Below, piece by piece: positions 1 through 8,248 of a DNA stretch of 64,000 nucleotides. Location: the NCBI GenBank assembly GCA_000688615.1, contig JHVA01000001.1, positions 124,001 to 188,000 of the forward strand, in the 5' to 3' direction. The DNA is from Acidobacteriaceae bacterium KBS 146 (GTDB taxonomy: Bacteria; Acidobacteriota; Terriglobia; Terriglobales; Acidobacteriaceae). Under the pieces are notes generated by a model that saw nothing but the letters and a program-made list of their open reading frames with translations, ran no database searches and was not told the origin of the DNA. Each line of letters starts with the position of its first letter. The stretch's first letter is position 1. A program made the position numbers and the translations under genes.

Positions 1-695
1 ACTGGGAAAACATTAAGCGGATGCTCGAATGGCTTTCGAAGAACTGGAACCAGCCCGATGATGGAATCTGGGAGATTCGCGGCAGCCGCAAACACTTTCT
101 GCATTCCAGGCTGATGTGCTGGGTTGCCTTCGACCGTGCCGTCCGGCTGGGAGCCAAGCGGTCCTTGACGGGGCCCTTCGACTGGATGGAGAAGACACGC
201 GATGCCATCGCCGACGATATCTATACCAACTTCTGGAATGAAAAGCTGCAGTCCTTTGTGCAGTACAAGGGAGCCGATGTCGTCGATGCTGCGATTCTAC
301 TGATGCCGCTGATGCGTTTTATCAGTCCCAGCGATCCGAAGTGGATCTCAACCCTGAATGTGATTGAGCGCGAGCTGACGGTGGATACCTTTGTCTACCG
401 TTACAAGCATGTGAAGGGTTTCGATGGCTTGACCGGCGACGAGGGCAGCTTTACGGCCTGCTGCTTCTGGTTTGTGGAAGCGCTGGCGCGATCGCACCAG
501 ACTGCGAAGGCGCGGCTGCTCTTTGAAAAGATGCTGGGGTATGCAAATCATCTGGGTTTGTACTCCGAAGAGGTTGGATACAGCGGCCGGCACCTTGGAA
601 ACTTCCCTCAGGCCCTCACTCACCTGGCCCTGATCAGCGCGGCGACCTATCTCGATAGAGACTTGTCGGGCGAGGAGCGGACCCCGTGGCGATGA
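1..695 (+). CDS. GH15-family glucoamylase/trehalase-type glycoside hydrolase (3' part)
   Basis: The reading frame is open to the left window edge (frame of base 3), so the N-terminus is missing and the ATG at 21 is internal. About 230 residues are visible. They show the helical (alpha/alpha)6-barrel end of GH15 enzymes: repeated Trp/aromatic-rich helices, the acidic segment GLTGDEGSFTACCFWFVEAL around residues 138-158 of the visible part, and the near-terminal GNFPQALTHLALI, a very typical GH15 C-terminal signature. GH15 members hydrolyse alpha-1,4-glucans or trehalose; which one cannot be decided from this fragment. No signal peptide can be judged. The aldo/keto reductase follows after about 90 bases on the same strand and may be cotranscribed. 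Confidence 0.85.
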   Translation, partial: WENIKRMLEWLSKNWNQPDDGIWEIRGSRKHFLHSRLMCWVAFDRAVRLGAKRSLTGPFDWMEKTRDAIADDIYTNFWNEKLQSFVQYKGADVVDAAILLMPLMRFISPSDPKWISTLNVIERELTVDTFVYRYKHVKGFDGLTGDEGSFTACCFWFVEALARSHQTAKARLLFEKMLGYANHLGLYSEEVGYSGRHLGNFPQALTHLALISAATYLDRDLSGEERTPWR

Positions 696-786
696 GGCGT
701 TGCTGCTTTATGGTTAAAAGAAGGCGCAGCCAGCACAGGTTGAGCAGTCATTCGCTATAAGGCACAAGGAGCAGAAGAGGAGCGTT

Positions 787-1740
787 ATGGATAGGAAGAA
801 GCTTGGAAATTCGGATCTCGAGATTACACCCATCGGGTTCGGCGCATGGGCGATCGGTGGTGGCGACTGGCAGTTTGCGTGGGGGCCGCAGGACGATAAC
901 GACTCCATCGCGGCAATTCACAAAGCGCTTGACCTTGGAATCAACTGGATCGATACGGCCGCGGTGTATGGTCTGGGTCACTCGGAAGAAGTAGTTGCGC
1001 GTGCACTCAAGTCGACATCCCATAAGCCCTACCTCTTTACTAAGTGCGGTCTGGTGTGGAATGAGAAGCGCGAGGTCCTCAACGACCTGAAGCAGATTCG
1101 CCGCGAGGCCGAGGACAGCCTGCGTCGTCTGCAGGTGGATACGATTGATTTGTACCAAGTGCACTGGCCCAAGCCGGACGAGCAGGTCGAGGAGGCATGG
1201 GGTGTGATGGCGGATCTCAAAAAAGAAGGGAAGGTGCGCTGGATCGGCGTGTCGAACTTCAGCGTCAGCCAGATGGAGAGAGCGTCGAAGATCGCTCCCA
1301 TCACCTCCAACCAGCCTCCCTATTCCATGCTGAACCGCGATGTCGAGAAAGAGATTCTGCCGTTCTGCCAAAAGAACAATATCGGTACGATCAGCTATGC
1401 TCCGATGCACTCCGGCCTGCTGACCGGAGCGATGACCAGGGAGCGTGTGGCGAATTTCCCGGAAGATGACTTTCGACGACGGGCGAAGAATTACCAGGAG
1501 CCGTTGCTCTCGAGAAATCTTGCCGTGGCGACGTTCCTCGGGGAAGTTGGGAGGCGGCACGGCGTTAGCGCAGGCGTTGTTGCCATTGCGTGGGTTCTTC
1601 ATCACTCGGCAGTGACCGGAGCGATCGTTGGGGGGCGGAACGCGAAACAGGTAGAAGGCGTCGTCGCAGCCGCAACCTTCCGCTTGCCAGAGGATGAGTT
1701 CCAAGAGATTCAAAGATATCTGGCGGAACACGTCGCGTAG
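787..1740 (+). CDS. Aldo/keto reductase
   Basis: A 317-residue NAD(P)H-dependent oxidoreductase of the aldo/keto reductase superfamily, a single (beta/alpha)8 barrel expected in the cytoplasm. The catalytic tetrad is intact: Asp56, Tyr61, Lys86 and His126 (within DLYQVHWPKP), and the nucleotide-binding end has GAIVGGRN near residue 284. The length is normal. An AGAGGAG ribosome site ends four bases before the ATG. The closest themes are YajO/general stress-type reductases acting on aldehydes or sugars; the substrate cannot be assigned. A strong intrinsic terminator follows the stop, so this gene is separated from the regulated locus to the right. Confidence 0.9.
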   Translation: MDRKKLGNSDLEITPIGFGAWAIGGGDWQFAWGPQDDNDSIAAIHKALDLGINWIDTAAVYGLGHSEEVVARALKSTSHKPYLFTKCGLVWNEKREVLNDLKQIRREAEDSLRRLQVDTIDLYQVHWPKPDEQVEEAWGVMADLKKEGKVRWIGVSNFSVSQMERASKIAPITSNQPPYSMLNRDVEKEILPFCQKNNIGTISYAPMHSGLLTGAMTRERVANFPEDDFRRRAKNYQEPLLSRNLAVATFLGEVGRRHGVSAGVVAIAWVLHHSAVTGAIVGGRNAKQVEGVVAAATFRLPEDEFQEIQRYLAEHVA

Positions 1741-1780
1741 AGCACATCATTCCGGCACAGAATTCTTGCATTTCGTCTAG

Positions 1781-1817
1781 AAGCGGAGATAGGCAATTCT
1801 GCCTATCTCCGCTTTTA
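1781..1817 (+). terminator. Rho-independent terminator after the aldo/keto reductase
   Basis: A perfect 15-bp stem (1781-1795 with 1800-1814) and a 4-base loop, followed by TT and preceded by a symmetric AA. It ends transcription of the 787-1740 gene and marks the left border of the operator-bearing locus. Confidence 0.85.
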
Positions 1818-1870
1818 CGTATGGATCCAGCCTGGGTTGGACTTCAGCAAAACGGTCGATGTTCCTCAAA

Positions 1871-1886
1871 AGTTCCTCAAAGAACT
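1871..1886. promoter_or_regulatory. Operator copy 1, AGTTC-N6-GAACT
   Basis: AGTTCCTCAAAGAACT, both five-base arms perfect. It sits about 63 bases upstream of the inferred start point of the promoter at 1906-1935, in front of the mannonate-dehydratase-like gene. It pairs with a second copy 109 bp downstream (centre to centre). Binding by the regulator encoded at 27553-28662 is inferred. Confidence 0.75.
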
Positions 1887-1905
1887 CGGAAACGCCTTTA
1901 ATTCC

Positions 1906-1935
1906 TTGACCGCTTTTGCTGGAAGGGAGTATTTA
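1906..1935 (+). promoter_or_regulatory. Putative sigma70-type promoter between two operators
   Basis: TTGACC (1906-1911), an 18-base spacer, and TATTTA (1930-1935). It lies between operator copies 1 and 2 in the 378-base gene-free stretch 1741-2118, which otherwise holds only the terminator of the previous gene. The -10 match is moderate, so the position rests partly on the operator geometry. Confidence 0.45.
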
Positions 1936-1979
1936 GTTATTCGGCAAAGGGATCGTCGAATTGAAGGCGTCAATATTTT

Positions 1980-1995
1980 AGTTCCGATTGGAACT
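1980..1995. promoter_or_regulatory. Operator copy 2, AGTTC-N6-GAACT
   Basis: AGTTCCGATTGGAACT; six-base arms are perfectly symmetric. It is centred about 45 bases downstream of the inferred transcription start and about 130 bases before the ATG at 2119, a position where bound protein would block elongation or close a loop with copy 1. Confidence 0.8.
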
Positions 1996-2118
1996 TCTAG
2001 TTCGAATCGCATGTCTCGGTCGCAAGCTGCAGTCTCATGCGACGCAATCGGAGATGCGCTCCCAGAGCCGCGTTAAAGCTACCTGGAGTTCACTTACAAG
2101 TTTACGGGGTGGAAGCGA

Positions 2119-3264
2119 ATGAGTCGCGATGGAGCAGAGCTGCAGAAGACAACCGAAGTTCTTGTCGAGCCGGATCGAAGAGAGTTCTTTAAGCTTGCCG
2201 CCGGTGCGTTGAGTGCGGCTGCTCTTTTGCCGTCACTGGCGACCACCGCAGCCGGCGGTGCGGTGAAAAAGAATGCGTCCGGCATAAAACTATGCGCGCA
2301 GTCGACGGCCAAGCCTACGGACGAAGACCTGCTTTTTCTCAAGCAGATGGGTGCGGAGTATGTGAGTGTGGGATCTACTCCCGATCTTCGAACGGCAGAG
2401 GGTTTTAAGCAGATCAAGAAGCGATACGCGGATGCGGGCATCACCGTCTGGAATATCGGAAACACCGATGTCCACAATATGCCGGAGGTCACGCTCAATC
2501 TTCCCGGCCGTGACAAGAAGATCGAAGAGTACAAGCAGTATCTTCGTAATCTGGGACAGGCGGGGATCTATTACACGACGTACGCGCACATGGGTAACGG
2601 TATCTGGAACAGTGGAAGAGCTGAGATTCGAGGCGCTTCCGGCAGAGAGTTTGATATGGCAAGCCCAAACAAAGTCGGTATATGGGCAGGCCAGAAGTTT
2701 TATGAGCCGCTCTCTCACGGTCGGGAATTCTCGAAAGAAGAGATATGGGAGAACTTTACCTATTTCATCAAACAGGTGGCGCCTGTCGCGGAGGAAAACA
2801 GCGTGCGGATCGGCATTCATCCGGATGATCCTCCGGTGCCGGTTCTCGCGGGTGTACCACGGTGCATCTTTTCGAACTTCGAAGGGTATAAGCGGGCTAT
2901 GGAGATTGCCAATAGTCCCAATGTCGGGATCTGCCTGTGCTGTGGGTGCTGGAACGAGGGCGGTCGGCAGCTGATGCAAAAGGATCCGGCAGAGATGATT
3001 CGTTACTTCGGCGCGGAAAAGATATGGAAGCTGCACTTCCGAAACGTCAGCGCACCGTTGCCGCATTTTGTAGAGACTTTTATGGATAACGGGTACTACG
3101 ATATGTACCAAATTATGAAGGCCGCCCGCGAGGTGAACTTTGATGGAATCATCATTCTCGATCACACGCCTACGGTCGTGGGTGGACATTTCACAGAACA
3201 GGCGTATGGCTTTGCCTATATGAAGGCGCTCAAGAATCGAGCAGAGGCTGAAGCGAGAGCGTAG
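2119..3264 (+). CDS. Mannonate dehydratase (UxuA)-like protein with Tat signal
   Basis: A 381-residue TIM-barrel protein. Residues 19-45 form a twin-arginine signal (DRREFFKLAAG followed by an Ala-rich stretch), so it should be exported folded. The mature part has the UxuA landmarks: HPDDPP at 234-239, a Cys pair in the CLCCGCWNEGG segment around 272-282, LHFRNV at 305-310 (metal ligand His306) and Asp348-His349. UxuA dehydrates D-mannonate to 2-keto-3-deoxygluconate and is normally cytoplasmic; the exported form suggests a periplasmic lyase or isomerase acting on an aldonate-like product of the neighbouring quinoproteins, which is inference. Annotation as a generic sugar phosphate isomerase/epimerase would also be understandable. 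It is first in its unit, behind two operators; the next ORF begins at its stop codon. Confidence 0.75.
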   Translation: MSRDGAELQKTTEVLVEPDRREFFKLAAGALSAAALLPSLATTAAGGAVKKNASGIKLCAQSTAKPTDEDLLFLKQMGAEYVSVGSTPDLRTAEGFKQIKKRYADAGITVWNIGNTDVHNMPEVTLNLPGRDKKIEEYKQYLRNLGQAGIYYTTYAHMGNGIWNSGRAEIRGASGREFDMASPNKVGIWAGQKFYEPLSHGREFSKEEIWENFTYFIKQVAPVAEENSVRIGIHPDDPPVPVLAGVPRCIFSNFEGYKRAMEIANSPNVGICLCCGCWNEGGRQLMQKDPAEMIRYFGAEKIWKLHFRNVSAPLPHFVETFMDNGYYDMYQIMKAAREVNFDGIIILDHTPTVVGGHFTEQAYGFAYMKALKNRAEAEARA

Positions 3265-3311
3265 TGAAGAGCTGTCGGTGGGAAATCCATTTCAGAGGGA
3301 TCGGGATTGGG

Positions 3312-5462
3312 ATGGGAAGATTCGGGACAGCTTTAGTGACAGTTCTAGGGCTGAGCCTATGCCTCAGCGAGTACGGCGTAGCCCAGCAGGCCGGAAAACA
3401 TCACGCCGGTACCGACTGGCCCGTTTACGGTGGCGGAGATACGCAGGACCATTATTCGGATCTCTCGCAGATCAATCGCAACAACGTCAAACAGCTGACG
3501 ACTGCGTGGACCTACGATACGGGAGAAACCGGCTGGCTCGAGGTCAACCCCATCATCGTCGGGCGTGTGCTTTATGCGTGTACCCCAACGCATCACGTCA
3601 TCGCTCTCGACGCAGCGACAGGGAAACTGCTCTGGAAGTTCGACTCCGGCTTGACGGGCGTCGCGCGATCGCGAGGGGTCTCCTACTGGTCAGACGGTCA
3701 CGACGGCCGTATCTTCGTGGGCTTTCGCAGCTTTCTGTATGCAATCGATGCGAAGACCGGTAAGTCCATCCCAAGTTTTGGAGAAGGCGGCAAGGTCGAT
3801 CTTCGGAAGGGGCTTCGCGGAGATGACTATCTCTCGCAGTCGGTGCAACTGTCGACTCCAGGTGCGATCTATAAGGACCTCATTATTGTCGGAGGCCAGA
3901 ATCCTGAGACGTATCCGTCACCTCCTGGTGATATACGAGCCTTCGATGTGCATACAGGCGCTCTTCGCTGGACGTTCCACACGATCCCGCATCCCGGCGA
4001 GTTTGGCTACGAGACCTGGCCAAAGGAGGCGTGGAAGAAAGCGGGGGCAGCGAATAACTGGGCCGGAATGGCGGTGGATACCAAGCGGGGAATCGTCTAT
4101 GTCCCTACCGGTTCCGCGGTGTTCGATTTCTACGGGAAGAACCGGATAGGCGATGATCTCTTCGCGGACACCTTACTCGCTCTCGATGCCTCCACAGGAA
4201 AACGCTTGTGGCATTTTCAGGGTGTGCACCATGATCTATGGGACCGCGATTTTCCGGCACCTCCAGCGCTGTTGACGGTTCACCGCAACGGCAAACCGAT
4301 TGACGCGATTGCGCAGACGACGAAATCCGGTTTTGTATTTCTTTTTGATCGAGCCACAGGCGCTCCGCTCTTTCCCATTCAGGAGGCCCATTATCCCGCC
4401 AGTACCGTGCCGGGAGAGGTGACCTCGCCGACGCAACCCTTACCGTCACTTCCGGCTCCTTTCACGCATCAGGAGGTGACCGAAGCGACACTGACGGAGC
4501 GCACCCCTGAAGCGCACGCGTGGGCGCTGAAGCAGTTCAGGACTTTTCTTCACGGAGGACAATTCACGCCTCCGAGCGTCGACAAGCTTACGGTAGATAT
4601 GCCTGGCTTTGCAGGAGGAGGGGAGTGGGGTGGGCCTGCTGTTGACCGGGCGAACGGCATTCTCTATGTCAACGCGAATGACACGGCGTGGCTCGTCGGA
4701 TTGACGGTACCTCCTCCGGCAGGAAGTGCGGGCGAACGTATCTACCAGAGCCAATGCAGCGTATGTCATGGGATCGACCGCGCTGGGAGCCCGCCTTCTG
4801 TCCCGGCACTGCAGGGGATCGAAGGCATCCTTACCGAGGATGAGATCTCCGCCACCATTCGTCAGGGCAAGGGGCGAATGCCGCCCTTCAACAGCCTGAA
4901 TGACAAAGAGGTGGTCGATCTTGTCCATTACCTGACGCGTGCGCCCCAACAGCAAAGGCGTAACGCCACGGTGCATATTCAGGCAGGATCTGAAGCCAAG
5001 CCTGGTCCCTCCTCCGTTGCTGACGATGATATGCCCTATAAGACGATGGGATTTCGCCGCTTTCTCGATCCCGAGGATTATCCGGCTACATCCACTCCGT
5101 GGGGAACGCTGAGTGCCATCGATATGAACAGCGGGAAGTATCTCTGGAAGATTCCATTTGGAGAGTATCCAGAGCTTGTCGCAAAGGGTATGGGGAAGAC
5201 GGGCTCCGATAACTATGGCGGTCCTATCGTGACGGCCGGGGGGCTGGTCTTTATTGGAGCGACGGTCTTCGATCAGAAGTTCCATGCTTACGATAGCCGC
5301 AGTGGAGAACTATTGTGGGAGACCACGTTGCCATTCTCCGGTCTGGCTACCCCGGCGACGTACATGGTTGATGGGCGGCAATACATCGTGATCGCGGCCA
5401 GCGGTGGCCAAAGCAGCAAAAAGCCCGTGGGGGGCCTCTACATCGCCTTCGCGCTTCCCTAG
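3312..5462 (+). CDS. PQQ-dependent dehydrogenase (glucose-dehydrogenase type) with inserted cytochrome c domain
   Basis: A secreted quinoprotein of 716 residues from the ATG at 3312, preferred because it directly begins a signal peptide (MGRFGTALVTVLG...). A GTG at 3264 overlapping the previous stop gives 732 residues and is possible. Blades of the eight-bladed propeller begin with DWPVYGGG. The active-site segment HHDLWDRD resembles membrane glucose dehydrogenases. A single haem motif, CSVCH at 482-486, lies in a small cytochrome c domain of roughly 100 residues, after which propeller strands continue (STPWGTLSAIDMNSGKYLW, and NYGGPIVTAGGLVFIGAT further on). The cytochrome is thus inserted before the last blades instead of appended. 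It presumably oxidises a sugar or polyol in the periplasm and passes electrons through its own haem to the diheme cytochrome encoded next. Confidence 0.88.
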   Translation: MGRFGTALVTVLGLSLCLSEYGVAQQAGKHHAGTDWPVYGGGDTQDHYSDLSQINRNNVKQLTTAWTYDTGETGWLEVNPIIVGRVLYACTPTHHVIALDAATGKLLWKFDSGLTGVARSRGVSYWSDGHDGRIFVGFRSFLYAIDAKTGKSIPSFGEGGKVDLRKGLRGDDYLSQSVQLSTPGAIYKDLIIVGGQNPETYPSPPGDIRAFDVHTGALRWTFHTIPHPGEFGYETWPKEAWKKAGAANNWAGMAVDTKRGIVYVPTGSAVFDFYGKNRIGDDLFADTLLALDASTGKRLWHFQGVHHDLWDRDFPAPPALLTVHRNGKPIDAIAQTTKSGFVFLFDRATGAPLFPIQEAHYPASTVPGEVTSPTQPLPSLPAPFTHQEVTEATLTERTPEAHAWALKQFRTFLHGGQFTPPSVDKLTVDMPGFAGGGEWGGPAVDRANGILYVNANDTAWLVGLTVPPPAGSAGERIYQSQCSVCHGIDRAGSPPSVPALQGIEGILTEDEISATIRQGKGRMPPFNSLNDKEVVDLVHYLTRAPQQQRRNATVHIQAGSEAKPGPSSVADDDMPYKTMGFRRFLDPEDYPATSTPWGTLSAIDMNSGKYLWKIPFGEYPELVAKGMGKTGSDNYGGPIVTAGGLVFIGATVFDQKFHAYDSRSGELLWETTLPFSGLATPATYMVDGRQYIVIAASGGQSSKKPVGGLYIAFALP

Positions 5463-5530
5463 GCTTGAAGTCACTTTTCCTGGGAAGAAGGTTCGGCAAC
5501 GATCACCGGATTTCGAGCGGCGAAGGGTTT

Positions 5531-5585
5531 CTCGCTCGCGGGATAGCCGCTGACTTCAACTTGAGACTCAATCCCGCGGCGAGTC
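5531..5585 (+). terminator. Possible terminator-like hairpin after the first quinoprotein gene
   Basis: CTCGC(T)CGCGGGAT at 5531-5544 pairs with ATCCCGCGGCGAG at about 5571-5583 (13 bp, one bulge, a loop of about 25 bases). There is no good T-tract, so it may only partly terminate. It separates the 3312-5462 gene from the next promoter. Confidence 0.35.
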
Positions 5586-5614
5586 TCTTCCGCGTGGAAC
5601 TAATTCTCCGACAT

Positions 5615-5630
5615 AGTTCCTATATGAACT
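5615..5630. promoter_or_regulatory. Operator copy 3, AGTTC-N6-GAACT
   Basis: AGTTCCTATATGAACT, both arms perfect and the core also symmetric at the centre. It is centred about 61 bases upstream of the start point inferred from the extended -10 at 5669-5677. It serves the cytochrome/quinoprotein/ThuA unit. Confidence 0.8.
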
Positions 5631-5668
5631 GTTTCCAAAAAAAGATGTACCCAACCCTTTAGTGGAAC

Positions 5669-5677
5669 TGTTATAAG
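5669..5677 (+). promoter_or_regulatory. Putative extended -10 promoter
   Basis: TGTTATAAG (TG-N-TATAAG, 5669-5677) with no convincing -35 hexamer, as is common for activated extended -10 promoters. Operator copy 3 lies at about -61, a classical activator position. Confidence 0.4.
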
Positions 5678-5763
5678 GCTGCAAAAGGATTTGTAGGAAC
5701 CGAGAGTGCTTGCCGAAATTCTTTGCGGTCAAGGCAGCAATTCTTACTCCGACGGAGAGAGTG

Positions 5764-6564
5764 ATGATCGCCAGGGCGAAGACAGGAGTAGCGTTCGCGT
5801 TACTTCTGGGGTGTGGATTGGCAATAACCGCAGCAGCTGTAACGTCTCTTGTCGCACAAAGTGCACAGCCGGCTGCAGCGCCTGCAGCTGATTCTGAGGC
5901 TGTCGCGCGTGGCCAGGCGACCTTTGGATCCAGCTGCGGTTTCTGCCACGGATCGAAGGCAACAGGCACCGAGCAGGCACCCAACCTCCTGCGCAGTCCG
6001 CTCGTCACACAGGATCATGACGGAGACAAACTCGCGCCATTCCTGAAAGAGGGAAGACCGAGCCTCGGGATGCCATCCTTTGCGTCTTTGCCGCCAGCAC
6101 AGGTCTCCGATGTCGCAGCGTTTCTTCACAACCAGCTTCGGACAACGAGACGCAATCGTCTGCCAGAGACCGCGTTGCTGGTTGGCGATGCTAAAGCGGG
6201 CGAGGCCTACTATAACGGGGCGGGGAAATGCAGTACCTGCCACTCGGTAAAGGGTGATCTGGCAGGCATTGGAGGAAAGCTTCAGCCTCTGGCGCTGACG
6301 ACATCGTTTTTGACGCCGCCTGCTCAGCCCATCAAAGTTTCGGCAACGCTTCCTTCGGGAAAGGTGATTACGGGTACGTTGGAGTATGTCGATGAGTTCA
6401 CGATATCGATGAACGATGCCTCTGGCCTTTATCACACGTGGCCGAGAAAGTATCTGAAGAGCCTCTCCATGGTGGATCCCCTTGCCGCTCACAAGAAGCA
6501 ACTCTTGAACTACACCGATAAAGATATTCACGACTTACTGGCCTATCTGGTGACAATCAAATGA
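5764..6564 (+). CDS. Secreted diheme c-type cytochrome
   Basis: From the ATG at 5764 the protein has 266 residues. A GGAGAG ribosome site and an immediate signal peptide (MIARAKTGVAFALLLG...) favour this over the upstream TTG at 5710. Two haem motifs are present: CGFCH in an N-terminal cytochrome domain and CSTCH in the second. Between the second haem and the C-terminus is a beta-rich insert (SGKVITGTLEYVDEFTISM) seen in cytochromes that accompany quinoprotein dehydrogenases. It should accept electrons from the PQQ enzymes on either side and deliver them to the respiratory chain. The stop overlaps the start of the next gene (ATGA), indicating translational coupling. Confidence 0.88.
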   Translation: MIARAKTGVAFALLLGCGLAITAAAVTSLVAQSAQPAAAPAADSEAVARGQATFGSSCGFCHGSKATGTEQAPNLLRSPLVTQDHDGDKLAPFLKEGRPSLGMPSFASLPPAQVSDVAAFLHNQLRTTRRNRLPETALLVGDAKAGEAYYNGAGKCSTCHSVKGDLAGIGGKLQPLALTTSFLTPPAQPIKVSATLPSGKVITGTLEYVDEFTISMNDASGLYHTWPRKYLKSLSMVDPLAAHKKQLLNYTDKDIHDLLAYLVTIK

Positions 6565-8180
6565 CCTTAAAGTCTTTCTCCCTCTGGGCTTCCGTTTTAT
6601 TTCTTCCTGTCTGTCTGATGGCGCAAAGTCTGGATCCGAAAGCGTATCAGCAGCCGGCGATCGACACGTGGCCCACGTATAACGGCGACTATACTGGACA
6701 GCGTTACAGCACGCTCTCGGAGATCAACGCTGCCAACGTCAACACGCTGGGGCTGGTCTGGACGCACAAGGTTGATTTCGGAAGCGGCTCGTATGCGCAA
6801 CAGGCCAGCGAAGGACGCCGCATTAAGTCGACGCCCCTGCTGCTCGATGGCGTTTTGTACTTCACCATCACTGACAACGTATGGGCGATGGATGCACTCA
6901 CTGGCCGGGAGCTGTGGCACTATTCCTGGCCAAATAATCGAGCGATCCATGTCGCAAATCGTGGCGTTGCGATCTATAAATCGTGGCTCTTCTTCATGAC
7001 TCCCGACAACTACCTCGTCTCCTTGAATCTCAAGGATGGGAAAGAGCGTTGGCGGCAACAGATTGCAGATGTCAAGGATGATTATTTTTCTGCAGCTTCT
7101 CCGCTCGTGATCGGAAATCATGTAATTGTGGGGCCGGGCAATAACGATAATGTTCGCGCCTGGCTTGAATCCAGAGATCCTGAGACGGGGGCACAACAAT
7201 GGAAGTGGTGGGTGGATCCATCGCCGGGCGAGCCAGGTTCTGATACCTGGCCCGACGATGCGACGATGGCAAAGGGCGGCGGTTTCCCGTGGCTGACAGG
7301 GACCTACGATCCACAGCTCAACCTGTACTATTTCGGTACTGGAAACGGTGTTCCGGAAGATAGAAAACCACATCCCACCGATCACGGGGATAGTCTCTAC
7401 ACCGCATCTGTGGTCGCGCTGAATCCCGACACGGGCAAACTTGTCTGGGCTTATCAGATAACCCCGCATGATACGCACGACTACGATGCTGGCCAGACCC
7501 CGATTCTCTTCGATGGCGAGTTCAAAGGAAAACAGCGAAAGCTCCTGGTCCAGGTGTCTCGCAATGGATATTACTTTCTTCTGGATCGTGTGACCGGCGA
7601 ACACCTGGTGACCACCAAATACTTGCCGCAGACAAACTGGGCGAAAGGAATCGACAAACAGGGACGACCAATTCCGGACTACGAGAAAGATGCGTCGCCA
7701 GCCGGGGCTCTGGTCTCTCCCTATCCCATCGGTGCCACGAACTGGTGGTCTCCGGCCTTCGATCCAAAGCGCGGTCTGGTCTTTGCGAATGTGGCGCGGA
7801 CTTGGGCTTATTTCACTACCTCGGGCTACGGGCGCTTTCGCTCTCCGCCGGAATATGCGACCTATGCCATCGACTACAAGACCGGGAAAGTGGTGTGGAG
7901 TCATGAGCTGGGGGATAAGAGCGCCGTTCTTATTTCGGGCCTGTTGAATACGGCGGGCGGTCTTCTTTTCGGAGGAGACTCGGTTGGAAACTTTATCGCG
8001 ATGGATCCTGGTACGGGGCAGACGCTTTGGCACACCAACCTCGGGCAATTCGTGACGAACGCTCCAATGACGTATCGACTTTACGGACGACAATATGTGC
8101 TGGTTGCGGCGAATGATTGTTGGTTTGCATTTGCCCTGCCGGAACCTCGAGTCGTAGTCTCTGCTTCTGCGAAGAAGTGA
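6561..8180 (+). CDS. PQQ-dependent methanol/ethanol-type dehydrogenase, secreted
   Basis: A 539-residue quinoprotein with a Sec signal (MTLKSFSLWASVLFLPVCLM-AQ) and PQQ propeller repeats throughout (WPTYNGDYTGQRYSTLSEIN, ALNPDTGKLVWAYQ and similar). The active-site segment is PHDTHDYDAG: Asp307 aligns with the catalytic Asp of alcohol dehydrogenases, and Asp309, two residues on, is the extra metal ligand characteristic of lanthanide-dependent enzymes (XoxF, PedH). The vicinal Cys-Cys disulfide typical of calcium methanol dehydrogenases is absent. No haem motif is present, so it should depend on the diheme cytochrome with which it is translationally coupled. The substrate is unknown; neighbours suggest a sugar-derived alcohol. 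Confidence 0.9.
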   Translation: MTLKSFSLWASVLFLPVCLMAQSLDPKAYQQPAIDTWPTYNGDYTGQRYSTLSEINAANVNTLGLVWTHKVDFGSGSYAQQASEGRRIKSTPLLLDGVLYFTITDNVWAMDALTGRELWHYSWPNNRAIHVANRGVAIYKSWLFFMTPDNYLVSLNLKDGKERWRQQIADVKDDYFSAASPLVIGNHVIVGPGNNDNVRAWLESRDPETGAQQWKWWVDPSPGEPGSDTWPDDATMAKGGGFPWLTGTYDPQLNLYYFGTGNGVPEDRKPHPTDHGDSLYTASVVALNPDTGKLVWAYQITPHDTHDYDAGQTPILFDGEFKGKQRKLLVQVSRNGYYFLLDRVTGEHLVTTKYLPQTNWAKGIDKQGRPIPDYEKDASPAGALVSPYPIGATNWWSPAFDPKRGLVFANVARTWAYFTTSGYGRFRSPPEYATYAIDYKTGKVVWSHELGDKSAVLISGLLNTAGGLLFGGDSVGNFIAMDPGTGQTLWHTNLGQFVTNAPMTYRLYGRQYVLVAANDCWFAFALPEPRVVVSASAKK

Positions 8181-8248
8181 GTGAGGCCGTACCTTTCATC
8201 AGTCTGCTGTTAGCCCAGAGTTTCCAATCGCTCGTGAAGGAGTCCATG

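Noticed and set aside
1837..2076. 79-codon ORF before the mannonate dehydratase-like gene
   Set aside because: TTG start without ribosome site, no recognisable product, and it overlaps two operators and a promoter; it is better explained as a regulatory region.
5465..5662. 65-codon ORF after the first quinoprotein
   Set aside because: TTG start, no ribosome site, and it crosses a hairpin and operator copy 3.
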